Positions 36,472 to 46,807 of a DNA stretch of 64,000 nucleotides are shown here, in pieces. Where the stretch lies: NCBI GenBank assembly GCA_947501885.1, contig CANMXN010000001.1:372001-436000 (forward strand), in the 5' to 3' direction. The position numbers and the translations under genes are program-made. This DNA comes from an uncultured Sphingorhabdus sp. Lineage in GTDB: Bacteria; Pseudomonadota; Alphaproteobacteria; Sphingomonadales; Sphingomonadaceae. The notes under the pieces are model-generated. The model searched no databases. It was given only the letters and a program-made list of their open reading frames with translations, and had not been told where the DNA came from. Every line of letters begins with the position of its first letter. Within the stretch, counting starts at the first letter, position 1.

Positions 36472-38373
36472 ATGAGCCTGACGCCGCAATGGTTAGATGA
36501 ACTGCGCAGTCGCACGACCTTGTCGGCGTTAATAGGGCGCAGCATTAAAGTCACCAAGGCTGGCCGCGAATATAAAGCATGCTGCCCTTTCCATAATGAA
36601 AAAACCCCCAGTTTTACCATTAATGATGAAAAGGGTTTTTATCATTGCTTTGGATGCAGTGCGCATGGTGATGCTATCCGCTGGATGACCGATCAACGCG
36701 GCCTCGGTTTTATGGATGCAGTAAAGGAACTTGCATCAGAAGCGGGTATGGAAGTCCCTGCCCCAGACCCAAAAGCCGCCAAAAAGCAAGAGAAACGTAA
36801 TAATCTCTATGACGTCATGAATGCAGCTCAAGATTTCTTTGTGCAACAATTAGGCAGCGTACAGGGATCACATGCACGCGAATATATGCAATCACGCGGC
36901 TTGAAAGAAAAAACTGCTATAGACTTTGGTTTTGGTTATGCCCCAGATAATCGCGGCGCGTTGAAACAGGCCTTATCACATTTCGATATGGCAATGCTTG
37001 TTGAAGCAGGCTTGCTGATCTCTGTGGATGGCAAAGACCCTTATGATCGGTTTCGCGGCCGATTAATGATCCCTATTCGTGATATAAGAGGCCGCATTAT
37101 TGCCTTTGGCGGCCGTATATTAGGAGATGGTGAACCCAAATATCTAAACTCTCCTGATACGCCGCTGTTCGACAAAGGCCGTACGCTCTATAATCTTGAT
37201 AAAGCATCTCCGGCATCACGGCAAACTGGGCGCGTCATCGTATGCGAGGGTTATATGGATGTTATAGCATTGGCCCAAGCGGGCTTTCCAGATTGCGTTG
37301 CACCGCTTGGAACAGCAGTAACCGAGCAGCAAATCCAAATGCTGTGGCGGATGAGTGAAGCGCCTATATTATGCTTTGATGGCGATAGAGCGGGGCAAAA
37401 GGCCGCCGTGAGGGCATCATCTCGCGCCCTGCCAATGTTAATGCCTGGTCATAGCCTGCGCATTAGTAATTTACCACCAGGTCAAGACCCAGATGATATT
37501 GTCAGTCAGAATGGGAAATTAGCTTTTGATGATATATTGCAAAAAGCAAAACCTCTGGACGAACATATTTGGGGCTATGAAAAAACATCGCAACCAATTG
37601 ACACACCCGAAGAGCGCGCAGGTCTTAAAAAGCGCTTAAATGATCATGTGTCGACAATTGGTAATGATGATATTCGAATGCTCTATGGCCAGAGTTTTCG
37701 TGAACGATTTGAAACTCTGTTTCAGAACAAAGCAACCGATTATAAAAATAGCTCTAATTATCGAAATAGTGGTGCACAAAATTATCATAATAATGGGCGA
37801 TTCAAATCAAAAAACCGTTTTAATAATGCTCCCTTAGACAAAACACGTGCTATTGGCGTACATGGGAGTGATATTTTACTAGAAGCAATAATAGCTTGTT
37901 TATTACGCCACCCAAAAATGATTAATACATGTTTTGAAAGACTTAATGACATATCTTTTAAGCAAGATTGGCACAAAGCTATACTCGATTCGCTACTTGA
38001 TAATATGAACCAAAAAGAAACACTTGAAAGTGAGGCGTTTCTTACCATATTAGAGCCATCATTGTATAATAAGGCGAGAAAGCTTTTACGAGCAGATCAA
38101 CCAAATTTCGCCTTTAGCAAAAATAATCTAAATGGTGATGACAAGGATGATTTGGACCAAATTGGATCAAGTTTATTAGAGGCTATCCGTCTTTATAAAC
38201 AAAGACCCAAATTGGACAGTGAATTGAAGGATGCAAGCAGAAGGGCAAAATTGGCCGAAAATGATGAAGATTTTGCAAAAGCATATGAAGACACTGTTCG
38301 AATTGGAAAAGCAAAACAAGAATATGATCGCCGTCTTGCAAGCTTATTAACGCAAGATTTAAGTGATATATAA
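36472..38373 (+). CDS. dnaG: DNA primase
   Basis: A 633-residue DnaG, which makes RNA primers at replication forks. Zinc finger: Cys38, His41, Cys59 and Cys62 (CPFHNEKTPSF and FYHCFGC). The RNA-polymerase/Toprim core has the acidic EGYMDVIALAQAG (Glu259) and ILCFDGDRAGQKAA motifs. An Asn/Lys-rich linker (about 420-460) leads to the C-terminal helicase-binding helical domain. Length is normal. It lies 38 nt before rpoD. Confidence 0.98.
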   Translation: MSLTPQWLDELRSRTTLSALIGRSIKVTKAGREYKACCPFHNEKTPSFTINDEKGFYHCFGCSAHGDAIRWMTDQRGLGFMDAVKELASEAGMEVPAPDPKAAKKQEKRNNLYDVMNAAQDFFVQQLGSVQGSHAREYMQSRGLKEKTAIDFGFGYAPDNRGALKQALSHFDMAMLVEAGLLISVDGKDPYDRFRGRLMIPIRDIRGRIIAFGGRILGDGEPKYLNSPDTPLFDKGRTLYNLDKASPASRQTGRVIVCEGYMDVIALAQAGFPDCVAPLGTAVTEQQIQMLWRMSEAPILCFDGDRAGQKAAVRASSRALPMLMPGHSLRISNLPPGQDPDDIVSQNGKLAFDDILQKAKPLDEHIWGYEKTSQPIDTPEERAGLKKRLNDHVSTIGNDDIRMLYGQSFRERFETLFQNKATDYKNSSNYRNSGAQNYHNNGRFKSKNRFNNAPLDKTRAIGVHGSDILLEAIIACLLRHPKMINTCFERLNDISFKQDWHKAILDSLLDNMNQKETLESEAFLTILEPSLYNKARKLLRADQPNFAFSKNNLNGDDKDDLDQIGSSLLEAIRLYKQRPKLDSELKDASRRAKLAENDEDFAKAYEDTVRIGKAKQEYDRRLASLLTQDLSDI

Positions 38374-38411
38374 ATTGCCCTTGGGCATCGTGTAAGATAG
38401 GAATTTAAATA

Positions 38412-40445
38412 GTGGCTGGACGCGAAAATACAAGCAAAGCTAAATCTTCTAAAAGCAATTCAAAAGATAGCGATGCACCGGTTATTGATAATATTGATGC
38501 TGCGGTTAAAAAATTGCTCAGCAAGGCAAAAAAGCGCGGCTATCTAACTTATGACGAACTGAATGAAGCACTTCCTCAAGATCAAATGTCTTCTGAACAA
38601 ATTGAAGATATTATGTCTTCCATTTCAGAAATGGGTGTAAATATCGTTGAAAGTGATGAAGAAGTCGCTGAAGAAAAAGAAGAAGTCGAATCCATAGACG
38701 CCGCTGGCACGAAAACAGCTGCCGCTGCGCCCAAAAAAGTTGCAGGTGACCGCACCGATGACCCTGTACGCATGTATTTACGAGAAATGGGTGCGGTAGA
38801 ATTATTAAGCCGTGAAGGCGAAATTGCGATTGCAAAACGTATAGAATCTGGACGTGACACGATGATTTTAGGGCTATGCGAAAGCCCCATAACATTTCAT
38901 GCCATTATCGAATGGTCCAAAGCCTTAAACGAAGAAGAAATGCAGCTTCGTGAAATATTAGATCTTGACGCTATGCTTTCAAAAGCTCCTGAAAACCTCA
39001 GTGATGATGACGATGATGATGGTGAAATTAGCGCCGAAACCGCTGGCCCTACTTTCAAAGAGGAAGAAGAGGAAGAGCATGTCGAAGAAAATCCAGAAAG
39101 CTCTGATGATGATGACGAGGTTATTGAGAGTGAAGCCGCTAAACGCCGCCGTTTAGAGGAAGAAGAAGAAGAAGATAACACACTATCACTAGCGCAAATG
39201 GAAGAAGCACTAAAACCTGACGCAATTGAACGATTCGCCAAAATCACTCGTCTTTTCAAGAAATTCTCTACCATTCAGCATAACCGCATGATTGCTCTAG
39301 GCGCTGGCGATGATTTTCCAGCAGCGACTGAGCGCAAATATCAAAAATTACGCGAGGAATTGACCGCCGAAGTAGAAAGCGTACAATTTCATGCTAATAA
39401 AATCGAATTTCTCGTTGACCAACTCTATTCTTTCAACCGCAGATTAACAGCCTTAGGTGGACAAATGCTCCGCCTAGCCGAGCGTCATAAAGTTCCGCGC
39501 CGTCAGTTTCTTGACCAATATATTGATCATGAAATGGATGAAAATTGGCTTGAAACAGTTAAAAAGATTGACAAAAAATGGGCAAAATTTGTCGATGAAG
39601 AAAGCAGTTCTGCGGAGCGCATTCGTGATGAAGTCACTGATATCTCCAATGCGACAGGGATGTCACTTAAGGAATTTCGTCGTATTGTGAATATGGTACA
39701 AAAAGGTGAACGTGAAGCACGGATTGCCAAAAAAGAAATGGTTGAGGCCAATTTACGCCTCGTTATTTCCATTGCCAAAAAATATACCAATCGCGGCTTA
39801 CAATTTCTAGATCTTATCCAAGAAGGCAATATTGGCCTTATGAAAGCGGTTGATAAGTTTGAATATCGGCGCGGGTATAAATTCTCTACCTATGCTACAT
39901 GGTGGATTAGGCAAGCCATTACGCGCTCTATTGCCGATCAAGCCCGAACGATTCGTATTCCAGTGCATATGATTGAGACCATTAATAAATTGGTCCGTAC
40001 ATCACGGCAATTTTTGCACGAACAAGGCCGCGAACCAACACCAGAAGAAATGGCAGAGCGCCTCTCCATGCCGCTAGAAAAAGTGCGCAAAGTGATGAAG
40101 ATCGCAAAAGAACCTATCAGCCTTGAGACCCCTATTGGGGATGAGGAAGATTCGCATCTTGGTGATTTTATTGAAGATAAAAACGCCATCATTCCAGTTG
40201 ATGCTGCTATTCAATCCAATTTGAAAGAGACGGTAACACGCGTATTGGCGAGCTTAACACCGCGTGAAGAACGTGTATTGCGTATGCGCTTTGGCATTGG
40301 GATGAACACCGATCATACGCTTGAGGAAGTTGGTCAACAATTTAGTGTGACACGTGAGCGTATTCGCCAAATTGAAGCAAAAGCCCTGCGTAAATTGAAG
40401 CATCCATCGCGTAGCAGAAAAATGCGCAGCTTTTTAGACCAGTAA
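38412..40445 (+). CDS. rpoD: RNA polymerase primary sigma factor (sigma-70)
   Basis: A 677-residue RpoD. Region 1.1 ([20 protein letters not shown]) is followed by region 1.2 ([21 protein letters not shown]) and a long non-conserved region with very acidic runs (about residues 195-265). Region 2 has [33 protein letters not shown] and [14 protein letters not shown], and region 4 has [20 protein letters not shown]. The GTG start has AGGAA 9 nt upstream. It directs most housekeeping transcription. The Asp/Glu runs are coding-frame consistent, not a frameshift. Confidence 0.98.
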   Translation: MAGRENTSKAKSSKSNSKDSDAPVIDNIDAAVKKLLSKAKKRGYLTYDELNEALPQDQMSSEQIEDIMSSISEMGVNIVESDEEVAEEKEEVESIDAAGTKTAAAAPKKVAGDRTDDPVRMYLREMGAVELLSREGEIAIAKRIESGRDTMILGLCESPITFHAIIEWSKALNEEEMQLREILDLDAMLSKAPENLSDDDDDDGEISAETAGPTFKEEEEEEHVEENPESSDDDDEVIESEAAKRRRLEEEEEEDNTLSLAQMEEALKPDAIERFAKITRLFKKFSTIQHNRMIALGAGDDFPAATERKYQKLREELTAEVESVQFHANKIEFLVDQLYSFNRRLTALGGQMLRLAERHKVPRRQFLDQYIDHEMDENWLETVKKIDKKWAKFVDEESSSAERIRDEVTDISNATGMSLKEFRRIVNMVQKGEREARIAKKEMVEANLRLVISIAKKYTNRGLQFLDLIQEGNIGLMKAVDKFEYRRGYKFSTYATWWIRQAITRSIADQARTIRIPVHMIETINKLVRTSRQFLHEQGREPTPEEMAERLSMPLEKVRKVMKIAKEPISLETPIGDEEDSHLGDFIEDKNAIIPVDAAIQSNLKETVTRVLASLTPREERVLRMRFGIGMNTDHTLEEVGQQFSVTRERIRQIEAKALRKLKHPSRSRKMRSFLDQ

Positions 40446-40558
40446 ATCAAATTTTTTAAATTTATTTCTGTTTGTAAACTCTGTATTTATCTTTTTGATG
40501 TAACACATACCTAGTTTCGCCATATCCTCTGGGATTTTGGCATATAATAGGGATTGTT

Positions 40559-41266
40559 ATGGATAATAACCAAGCTGGCGTTAGTAAATCAGAAGATTTT
40601 GGATCAACCATCGTAGAGAAATCTATTGTTGATGGTTCCAAACCCATAATCGCGCCATTTATCAAATTATTCTCTAATACGATTAATGGATTGGATCTGC
40701 GAGACGTAGCACGCAAAGAAAAACCGATGATCGTTGCGGATATTGCTCATTATCTGTGCGTTGCTCATGGCAAACATCCTGGTATTATCGAGCATGCAAT
40801 GAACAAGATTGTCGATGATTGTTCACGTGAATGGCTTGTCAATGCCGCTGATGGATTTGCTCGTGAGAGAATTTATCTTACTGAAATCACTGTTGCGGCA
40901 GGCCCTATTTCCCGGTTAGTAGGGCAAGATGAGACAGATATGCTTATTGTCAATCAATCCAAACATTATCAAATGCTAGCATCATCTGATCGACATGGTT
41001 GCCCTATAGGAGCAGCCTCATCTTTCGTGCTAGATTGGCATAATATTAGATCATTGATCGATATATTGGCGTTACAACTCAACGTTTCTATTCCAGAATC
41101 AAAAATTCCTTCTGTTACACAAACCCAGCAATTGATTAGCGAATATGCGCAGAACGCTAATATTATAAGGGCAATAAACTTTGGCGCTGATCAAATCTTG
41201 TCACAGCAAAGAGCCTTTTGGAACATCATTACTGCTCGCTCTACAGCTCGAAGCATTAATCCTTAA
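40559..41266 (+). CDS. unknown soluble helical protein between rpoD and moxR
   Basis: A 235-residue protein that I cannot assign to a named family. It is predicted all-helical, with no signal peptide or transmembrane helix. Visible segments include GLDLRDVARKEKPMIVADIA, HYLCVAHGKHPGIIEHA and DDCSREWLVNAADGFARERI; the conserved-looking His and Arg residues suggest a folded domain rather than a scaffold. It lies 113 bp after rpoD and 81 bp before moxR and has no obvious ribosome-binding site. Likely a lineage-specific hypothetical protein. Confidence 0.7.
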   Translation: MDNNQAGVSKSEDFGSTIVEKSIVDGSKPIIAPFIKLFSNTINGLDLRDVARKEKPMIVADIAHYLCVAHGKHPGIIEHAMNKIVDDCSREWLVNAADGFARERIYLTEITVAAGPISRLVGQDETDMLIVNQSKHYQMLASSDRHGCPIGAASSFVLDWHNIRSLIDILALQLNVSIPESKIPSVTQTQQLISEYAQNANIIRAINFGADQILSQQRAFWNIITARSTARSINP

Positions 41267-41347
41267 ATTATATAATAATCAAACTTGCAAAGATTATATA
41301 TGCCTTTAAAGAATTAATCGTTCGATTAATGTTGAAGGATAATATCT

Positions 41348-42190
41348 ATGAGATTTGACGGTTCTGACAATTATGTTGCGACAGATGATTTGAAAGTAGC
41401 CGTCAATGCTGCTGTTAAACTGCGCAGGCCATTGCTGGTAAAGGGCGAACCTGGCACTGGCAAAACCGTTTTGGCGCACGAGATTTCAAAAGCCATGAAC
41501 GCTCCAATGATCGAATGGAATATTAAATCTACAACAAAAGCGCAGCAAGGCCTGTATGAATATGACGCCGTTGCGAGGTTACGTGACAGTCAATTGGGTG
41601 ATGAACGCGTTCATGATATTAAAAATTATATCAAACGCGGTAAGCTATGGGATGCATTCAGCAGCAAAGAATTACCTGTATTATTGATTGATGAGATTGA
41701 TAAAGCTGACATTGAGTTTCCGAACGATTTGCTTCAAGAACTTGATAAGATGGAGTTCTTTGTTTATGAAACACAAGAAACAATTAAAGCAGCTGAACGT
41801 CCTATTGTAATTATTACATCGAATAATGAAAAAGAATTACCCGATGCATTTTTACGCCGCTGTTTCTTTCACTATATCAAATTCCCAGATCGCGAAACAA
41901 TGCAAGATATTATTAATGTGCATTTTCCTGACATCCAAAAAATATTAGTTAGCCGAGCTATGGATATATTCTACAATATCCGCGAAGTCCCTGGTTTAAA
42001 AAAGAAACCAAGCACCAGCGAATTGCTCGATTGGCTCAAATTATTACTTTATGAAGATATGCCGCTTGATGTTTTACAAAATAGCGATGCGACGAAAGCT
42101 ATTCCGCCATTGCACGGCGCGCTCTTGAAAAATGAGCAAGATATTATGCTATTTGAACGGTTGGCATTTATGGCAAAACGTAACAGTTAA
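41348..42190 (+). CDS. MoxR-family AAA+ ATPase
   Basis: A 280-residue AAA+ ATPase of the MoxR group. Walker A is GEPGTGKTVLAHEI near residue 38, Walker B is VLLIDEIDKAD near 112, sensor-1 is VIITSNNEKELPDAFLRRCF. MoxR ATPases act as chaperones with VWA-domain proteins in maturation of enzyme complexes. The expected partner, a CoxE-like VWA protein, lies 1.6 kb away on the same strand, separated by an opposite-strand chemoreceptor-like gene. The start has GAAGGA upstream. Confidence 0.93.
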   Translation: MRFDGSDNYVATDDLKVAVNAAVKLRRPLLVKGEPGTGKTVLAHEISKAMNAPMIEWNIKSTTKAQQGLYEYDAVARLRDSQLGDERVHDIKNYIKRGKLWDAFSSKELPVLLIDEIDKADIEFPNDLLQELDKMEFFVYETQETIKAAERPIVIITSNNEKELPDAFLRRCFFHYIKFPDRETMQDIINVHFPDIQKILVSRAMDIFYNIREVPGLKKKPSTSELLDWLKLLLYEDMPLDVLQNSDATKAIPPLHGALLKNEQDIMLFERLAFMAKRNS

Positions 42191-42210
42191 TTTGGCCATT
42201 AACATCTAAT

Positions 42211-43611
42211 CTACAAATCATAACCCAGTTCAAAGTCGCCCCAACGGCGGCCTTTGATGTATAAGGGTACATAAACATTACGTGAAATAATATAATTATC
42301 GCCATCCCCTTCTTGACGATAAACTACCATAGTATAAGGCTCATTACTGCGCTTAATTTTTTCTTCAAAAGGAAGAAACATTACTCTACCATTTCTGCAA
42401 TTAGCCGTATCGTAGGTTATATCTCCCATTGGTTTTTTCGATTTATCTGAACTATGCGTAGGTAGATATCCCGCAGTAGAGCTACAGACTACACCATCAA
42501 TATTATTATCCGAATTAATAATACCATCATAAAATGGCTGCCAATGGCGGTCTGCCCAATTCGTTAATCTATTGCGGAAACGTTCAGGATTACTATCTTT
42601 AATTTTTATTAAATCCATATCGAAAACATCATCCATAGTGATTATCCCAGCATCAATGGCATCTTCGGTGATTTTTTTAATATTCTCGCAACATTCAATA
42701 GATTTTTCTACATAAATATTATCATTAGGGGAGAGACCTGATTTTACAAAAATATCAAACATTTCATTTGATTTTTCTTCTAACCTCGTAATTTGTTGAT
42801 GCACATTAATTAAATTATTATGCATCTCTTCATTATCTTCACTCACCTCTTTTCGTGTCAGAGTGTTAGCATTCTCTGTTTCATAAATAGCTCCTGTAGA
42901 GTAAGCAATATCCTTATTCTTTGCCTCTACATCGCTAATAATACTTGTAACATCAGACACTAATGCCTTTAATTCATTAATCTGAACCTGAGCAACTCTA
43001 TTGTCATCGACACCCATTTTTAAATCATCCATAAATACACGTGTTTCATCGGAGAGTGAATTTACAGTTTGCGTTATTTCATCCGCTGCTGATCGCGTAT
43101 CATTTGATAATTTCTTAACTTCACTAGCGACAACAGCAAATGTTGCACCTGCAACACCAGCTTTCTCAGCTTCAATTGTAGCATTTAATGCTAACATATT
43201 GGTAGTTTTAGCAATTTGATCAATACTTGAAGTGACATTTTTCACCTGATCAAGTGCACGCGATAATATTTTAATTTGACCACTTTGTTTTTTAATTAAA
43301 TCAATTACAGATTCAAAACTACTCAATGCACTCTCAATAGTATCACCGCCATTTTGTAATTTTATCTTGGCGGTTTTTGATAATTCACTAGCGTCATCAG
43401 TAGCATGTACAACAGACGTTAATTCTTTGAACAAATTTTCACTTTGCTCATTTAATATCAGTTGCTTTTTTCTTATCTCAACTGCTGCTTCTAACTGTTT
43501 AGAAACAACTCCTGCTGCATCAGAACATTCTACAGTAACTTCGCCACATATTTGCGCAATATCTTGTGCCAATTCTCTATTTTCAAATTGATCAGTAGTT
43601 TCAATATTCAT
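42211..43611 (-). CDS. soluble methyl-accepting chemotaxis receptor-like protein
   Basis: A 466-residue protein without transmembrane segments or HAMP domain. The N-terminal half is a long coiled coil with the MCP signalling tip ([18 protein letters not shown], then [20 protein letters not shown]). The C-terminal part is a Cache/PAS-like sensor with the [22 protein letters not shown] and [18 protein letters not shown] motifs seen in alphaproteobacterial receptors with reversed order. The usual tip Gly-Arg-Gly-Phe is changed to Gly-Ala-Thr-Phe. No che genes are in the window. The ATG at 43611 has GGAG 8 nt upstream; the upstream TTG is less likely. It sits between moxR and the coxE-like gene. 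Confidence 0.85.
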   Translation of the reverse strand: MNIETTDQFENRELAQDIAQICGEVTVECSDAAGVVSKQLEAAVEIRKKQLILNEQSENLFKELTSVVHATDDASELSKTAKIKLQNGGDTIESALSSFESVIDLIKKQSGQIKILSRALDQVKNVTSSIDQIAKTTNMLALNATIEAEKAGVAGATFAVVASEVKKLSNDTRSAADEITQTVNSLSDETRVFMDDLKMGVDDNRVAQVQINELKALVSDVTSIISDVEAKNKDIAYSTGAIYETENANTLTRKEVSEDNEEMHNNLINVHQQITRLEEKSNEMFDIFVKSGLSPNDNIYVEKSIECCENIKKITEDAIDAGIITMDDVFDMDLIKIKDSNPERFRNRLTNWADRHWQPFYDGIINSDNNIDGVVCSSTAGYLPTHSSDKSKKPMGDITYDTANCRNGRVMFLPFEEKIKRSNEPYTMVVYRQEGDGDNYIISRNVYVPLYIKGRRWGDFELGYDL

Positions 43612-43777
43612 TATTAGCTCCGTTATCAATTCGGTAATGATTTATAGTAAATTTTCTATTAATCTTTGAGACTAACCCTGCTATAATATTGATAATATAT
43701 GACACTTTTTTCTCTACAAATTGATGTAAAGATGTTAATCAATTGATTAAAATAAATCACACAATGGGTATTTTATT

Positions 43778-44956
43778 ATGTTCTTCAGTTTTATGGATGA
43801 ATTAAGAAGCGCTGGCTTGAATGCATCGTTAAAAGAACATTTGATGTTACTCGAAGCACTTAGTGCTGATGTTATTGAACAAAGCCCTGAAGAATTTTAC
43901 TTTTTGGCACGAACCACCTTGGTGAAAGATGAGGCCAAACTCGATCGTTTTGATCAAGTCTTTAATAAAGTCTTTAAAGGATTCTTCAGCAATTATGCAG
44001 AGGAAAATGTAGAGATTCCATTAGATTGGCTGAAGTCTGTTGCCGAAAAATATTTATCCGAAGAAGAAATGGAGAAAATAAAGGCCATTGGCGATTGGGA
44101 CGAGCTGATGGACACCCTCAAAAAACGTCTTGAAGAACAAGAAAAACGCCATCAGGGCGGCAATAAATGGATTGGTACAGGCGGTACGTCTCCATATGGC
44201 AATGATGGTTATAACCCTGAAGGCGTGCGTATTGGTGGTCAGAGCAAACATGGTAAAGCGGTTAAAGTGTGGGAAAAACGCGAGTTTGAGAATCTAGACA
44301 ATGATCGTGAAATAGGCACTAGAAACATCAAGATTGCAATGCGCCGTCTGCGCCGTTTCGCCCGCGAAGGAAGCGCAGAAGAACTTGATATTAATGGGAC
44401 CATTGAAGGTACGGCTAAGCAGGGTTGGCTCGACATACAAATGCGCCCAGAGCGCAGAAACGCGATTAAACTACTATTATTATTGGACGTGGGTGGATCT
44501 ATGGACCCATTCATTAAACTATGTGAAGAATTATTCAGTGCGGCAACCAGTGAATTTAAGAATATGGAATTTTTTTATTTCCATAATTGCCCTTATGAAG
44601 GTCTATGGAAAGATAATAGACGCCGTTTTGCGGAGCGAACCCCTACTTGGGATATCCTTCATAAATACCCACATGATTATAAAATAATCTTCGTTGGTGA
44701 TGCTGCAATGAGTCCATACGAAATCACTCATCCAGGTGGAAGCGTAGAGCATTTTAACGAAGAATCAGGCCATGTTTGGATGCAGCGTTTCGTGAATACC
44801 TACACATCTTGTGTTTGGCTTAACCCTGTTCCAGAAAAACAATGGGGTTATTCACAATCAACCAAAGTGATGCGCGATATAATGAATGAACGCATGTATC
44901 CCTTAACATTAGGCGGCCTTGATGATGCTATGCGAGAATTATCTCGTAAAAGCTAA
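43778..44956 (+). CDS. CoxE-like VWA-domain protein (MoxR partner)
   Basis: A 392-residue protein of the CoxE/YehP-like VWA type. The N-terminal helical half (FMDELRSAGLNASLKEHLML) is followed by a Gly/Asn-rich segment with GGQSKHGKAVKVWEKREFENLD, then the VWA domain with MIDAS LLLDVGGSMDPFI (DxGxS) and IIFVGDAAMSPYEI. It is known to act with MoxR ATPases in metallo-enzyme maturation or related remodelling. The order moxR then coxE is conserved, but here a receptor-like gene on the opposite strand lies between them. Confidence 0.9.
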   Translation: MFFSFMDELRSAGLNASLKEHLMLLEALSADVIEQSPEEFYFLARTTLVKDEAKLDRFDQVFNKVFKGFFSNYAEENVEIPLDWLKSVAEKYLSEEEMEKIKAIGDWDELMDTLKKRLEEQEKRHQGGNKWIGTGGTSPYGNDGYNPEGVRIGGQSKHGKAVKVWEKREFENLDNDREIGTRNIKIAMRRLRRFAREGSAEELDINGTIEGTAKQGWLDIQMRPERRNAIKLLLLLDVGGSMDPFIKLCEELFSAATSEFKNMEFFYFHNCPYEGLWKDNRRRFAERTPTWDILHKYPHDYKIIFVGDAAMSPYEITHPGGSVEHFNEESGHVWMQRFVNTYTSCVWLNPVPEKQWGYSQSTKVMRDIMNERMYPLTLGGLDDAMRELSRKS

Positions 44957-44964
44957 TTACCATA

Positions 44965-46158
44965 TCAATAAAGGTGGTATTTTGCGCTTTCTTCTGCCCA
45001 TGATATTTCATCAACAAATGTTAGTGCGTCCAAGTCTTCGGGCGTTGAATCGGGCTTATCAACCCATTCACGCAATATCGGACCACCATTAATAACATCA
45101 ATAGCTAGCTTTCCAAATTCATATTCATATTCAAAATCACGCCATAAATCATAATCTGGATAAAGATTACGGATCGCTTTAAAGGCTAAAATCTGTACAC
45201 GCCACGGTTTGAAAGCATCGTGGTTATAATAGGGGCCATCGCAATGAATTTGAACGCCGTGGCATAATTGTCCTACATGTTTATGAAAAGTCGGTTCAAA
45301 CCAACATTCACGTAATATACACCCCTCTAGCCACAGCGGTGCTATTCTATGCATCTCCGATATTACCGCTTTGGCGTCTATATCAGGTGCTCCAAACATC
45401 TCTAAGGGGCGCGTTGTACCCCTGCCCTCAGATAATGTAGCGCCTTCCAGTAAGACAGTTCCCGCATAAGCCCGTGCCATAGAGACATTAGGCGCATTAG
45501 GACTAGGGTTTATCCAATCTCGGTCTGATGGCCAGCCATGATTATCAGATACATCCCAACCTTGCATAGCAACGACTTTATAACGCACATTCAAATTGAA
45601 GTGGTCGACAAAATAATGCCCTAATTCACCAAGCGTCATGCCATGCCGCATAGGCATCTCAGCAGCACCAACAAAACTCTGCCAACCATCGCGCAAGGAT
45701 AGGCCTTCTATAGGGCGTCCCGCAGGATTCGGGCGATCGAGCACCCAAACTTCTTTATCCAAACGAGCAGCAGCTTCTAAAATATAGCGTAACGTTGTAA
45801 TAAAGGTATAAATACGGCAGCCCAAATCTTGTAAATCAAAGAGCAAAACATCGAAGCTATTCATCATAGCATCAGTGGGCTTGCGCACTTCTCCATAAAG
45901 GCTAAAAACAGGGATATTATAATCAGGATCGATATAATCATCAGACTCCATCATATTATCCTGCTTATCACCACGCAGGCCATGTTGCGGACCAAAAGCA
46001 GCGCTAAGGTTTATTTCATCACATGCCGCTAATGCATCCAAACTATGCGTTAAATCCTGCGTTACGGATGCTGGGTGCGCCAATAATGCAACGCGCTTAC
46101 CCATTAATTGCGATTGAAGCGGCGCACTTTCAATGAGAATATCTATACCATTTTTCAT
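44965..46158 (-). CDS. DUF1343-family protein (NamZ-type exo-beta-N-acetylmuramidase family)
   Basis: A 397-residue protein with the DUF1343 signature: LLAHPASVTQDLTHSLDAL, FGPQHGLRGDKQDNM, VFSLYGEVRKPTDAMM, LLFDLQDLGCRIYTFITTL, VLDRPNPAGRPIEG. Family members such as Bacillus NamZ remove terminal MurNAc from peptidoglycan fragments, so a role in cell-wall recycling is likely. No signal peptide is seen, which suggests cytoplasmic action. The start at 46158 has AGGTGA 7 nt upstream and follows the DOMON-like gene stop by 4 nt; a longer frame to 46224 would overlap that gene. Confidence 0.88.
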   Translation of the reverse strand: MKNGIDILIESAPLQSQLMGKRVALLAHPASVTQDLTHSLDALAACDEINLSAAFGPQHGLRGDKQDNMMESDDYIDPDYNIPVFSLYGEVRKPTDAMMNSFDVLLFDLQDLGCRIYTFITTLRYILEAAARLDKEVWVLDRPNPAGRPIEGLSLRDGWQSFVGAAEMPMRHGMTLGELGHYFVDHFNLNVRYKVVAMQGWDVSDNHGWPSDRDWINPSPNAPNVSMARAYAGTVLLEGATLSEGRGTTRPLEMFGAPDIDAKAVISEMHRIAPLWLEGCILRECWFEPTFHKHVGQLCHGVQIHCDGPYYNHDAFKPWRVQILAFKAIRNLYPDYDLWRDFEYEYEFGKLAIDVINGGPILREWVDKPDSTPEDLDALTFVDEISWAEESAKYHLY

Positions 46159-46162
46159 AATA

Positions 46163-46681
46163 TCACCTAACGGTGCAACGATATAAAAAGCAATCTTTTT
46201 GGTGAAAATTCGGTGTATCTTCACTATGATGTAAAGCCCAAAATGATCGATCGTCTTCAGAAAAAGTCATTGCAAATAAACCAATGTTTAACGGCCCTTC
46301 AGGCAAATCTGTAATGTCTAATGTAACATCAACCTTGATCATTCCTATATCGCGTTCCATTACTATCTCAGGCTGCATTATATTGATAGGCCTCATGCCA
46401 TCACGATAATTATCAAAATGATAAGCTGCCCAATCTCCATTGGGCGCAAAATTATATTCATAATAATGCGGTCCATCATCATATTCTATAAACATTTCGA
46501 AGCAGGTCATTTTCCATAATTCATCACGAAATTGAGCTTTTCTCTCATCCGAGATTATAATATCTTCGATATCTCCAGAGACATTATAGCAAATATGGCA
46601 TTTATCTTTAATGATATTAATATCAGCAGATAATGATAAATGTTTATGGGCAGGGTATTTTGGATGTGAAATTAAATTCAT
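46163..46681 (-). CDS. DOMON-like domain protein
   Basis: A 172-residue beta-rich protein with the DOMON-like pattern: VSGDIEDIIISDERKAQFRD, WKMTCFEMFIEYDDGPHYYE, YEYNFAPNGDWAAYHFDNYRD, and LNIGLFAMTFSEDDRSFWALH near the C terminus. DOMON folds bind sugar or heme; the ligand here is unknown. No signal peptide. It is the first gene of a two-gene unit with the DUF1343 protein, a pairing seen in sphingomonads, so a sugar-related role alongside muramidase is an attractive inference. Confidence 0.8.
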   Translation of the reverse strand: MNLISHPKYPAHKHLSLSADINIIKDKCHICYNVSGDIEDIIISDERKAQFRDELWKMTCFEMFIEYDDGPHYYEYNFAPNGDWAAYHFDNYRDGMRPINIMQPEIVMERDIGMIKVDVTLDITDLPEGPLNIGLFAMTFSEDDRSFWALHHSEDTPNFHQKDCFLYRCTVR

Positions 46682-46807
46682 TTTGAATACTCATATAATC
46701 TTGAAACATGGCCTTAATCATATCTAATAGCGGCTAGATATTATAAGCATAGATATTATAAACAATCCTATTCAATATGAGTCCATCATGCTAACGAGCC
46801 GATCATT

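Noticed and set aside
38990-39215. Possible frameshift or repeat expansion error in rpoD
   Set aside because: The acidic runs stay in frame and regions 1.2, 2 and 4 on both sides are intact.
41348-44956. MoxR plus VWA as a defence system
   Set aside because: MoxR-VWA pairs also occur in defence ternary systems, but no associated nuclease, protease or vWA-MoxR-REase companion is adjacent, and the CoxE-like form is a common housekeeping pair.
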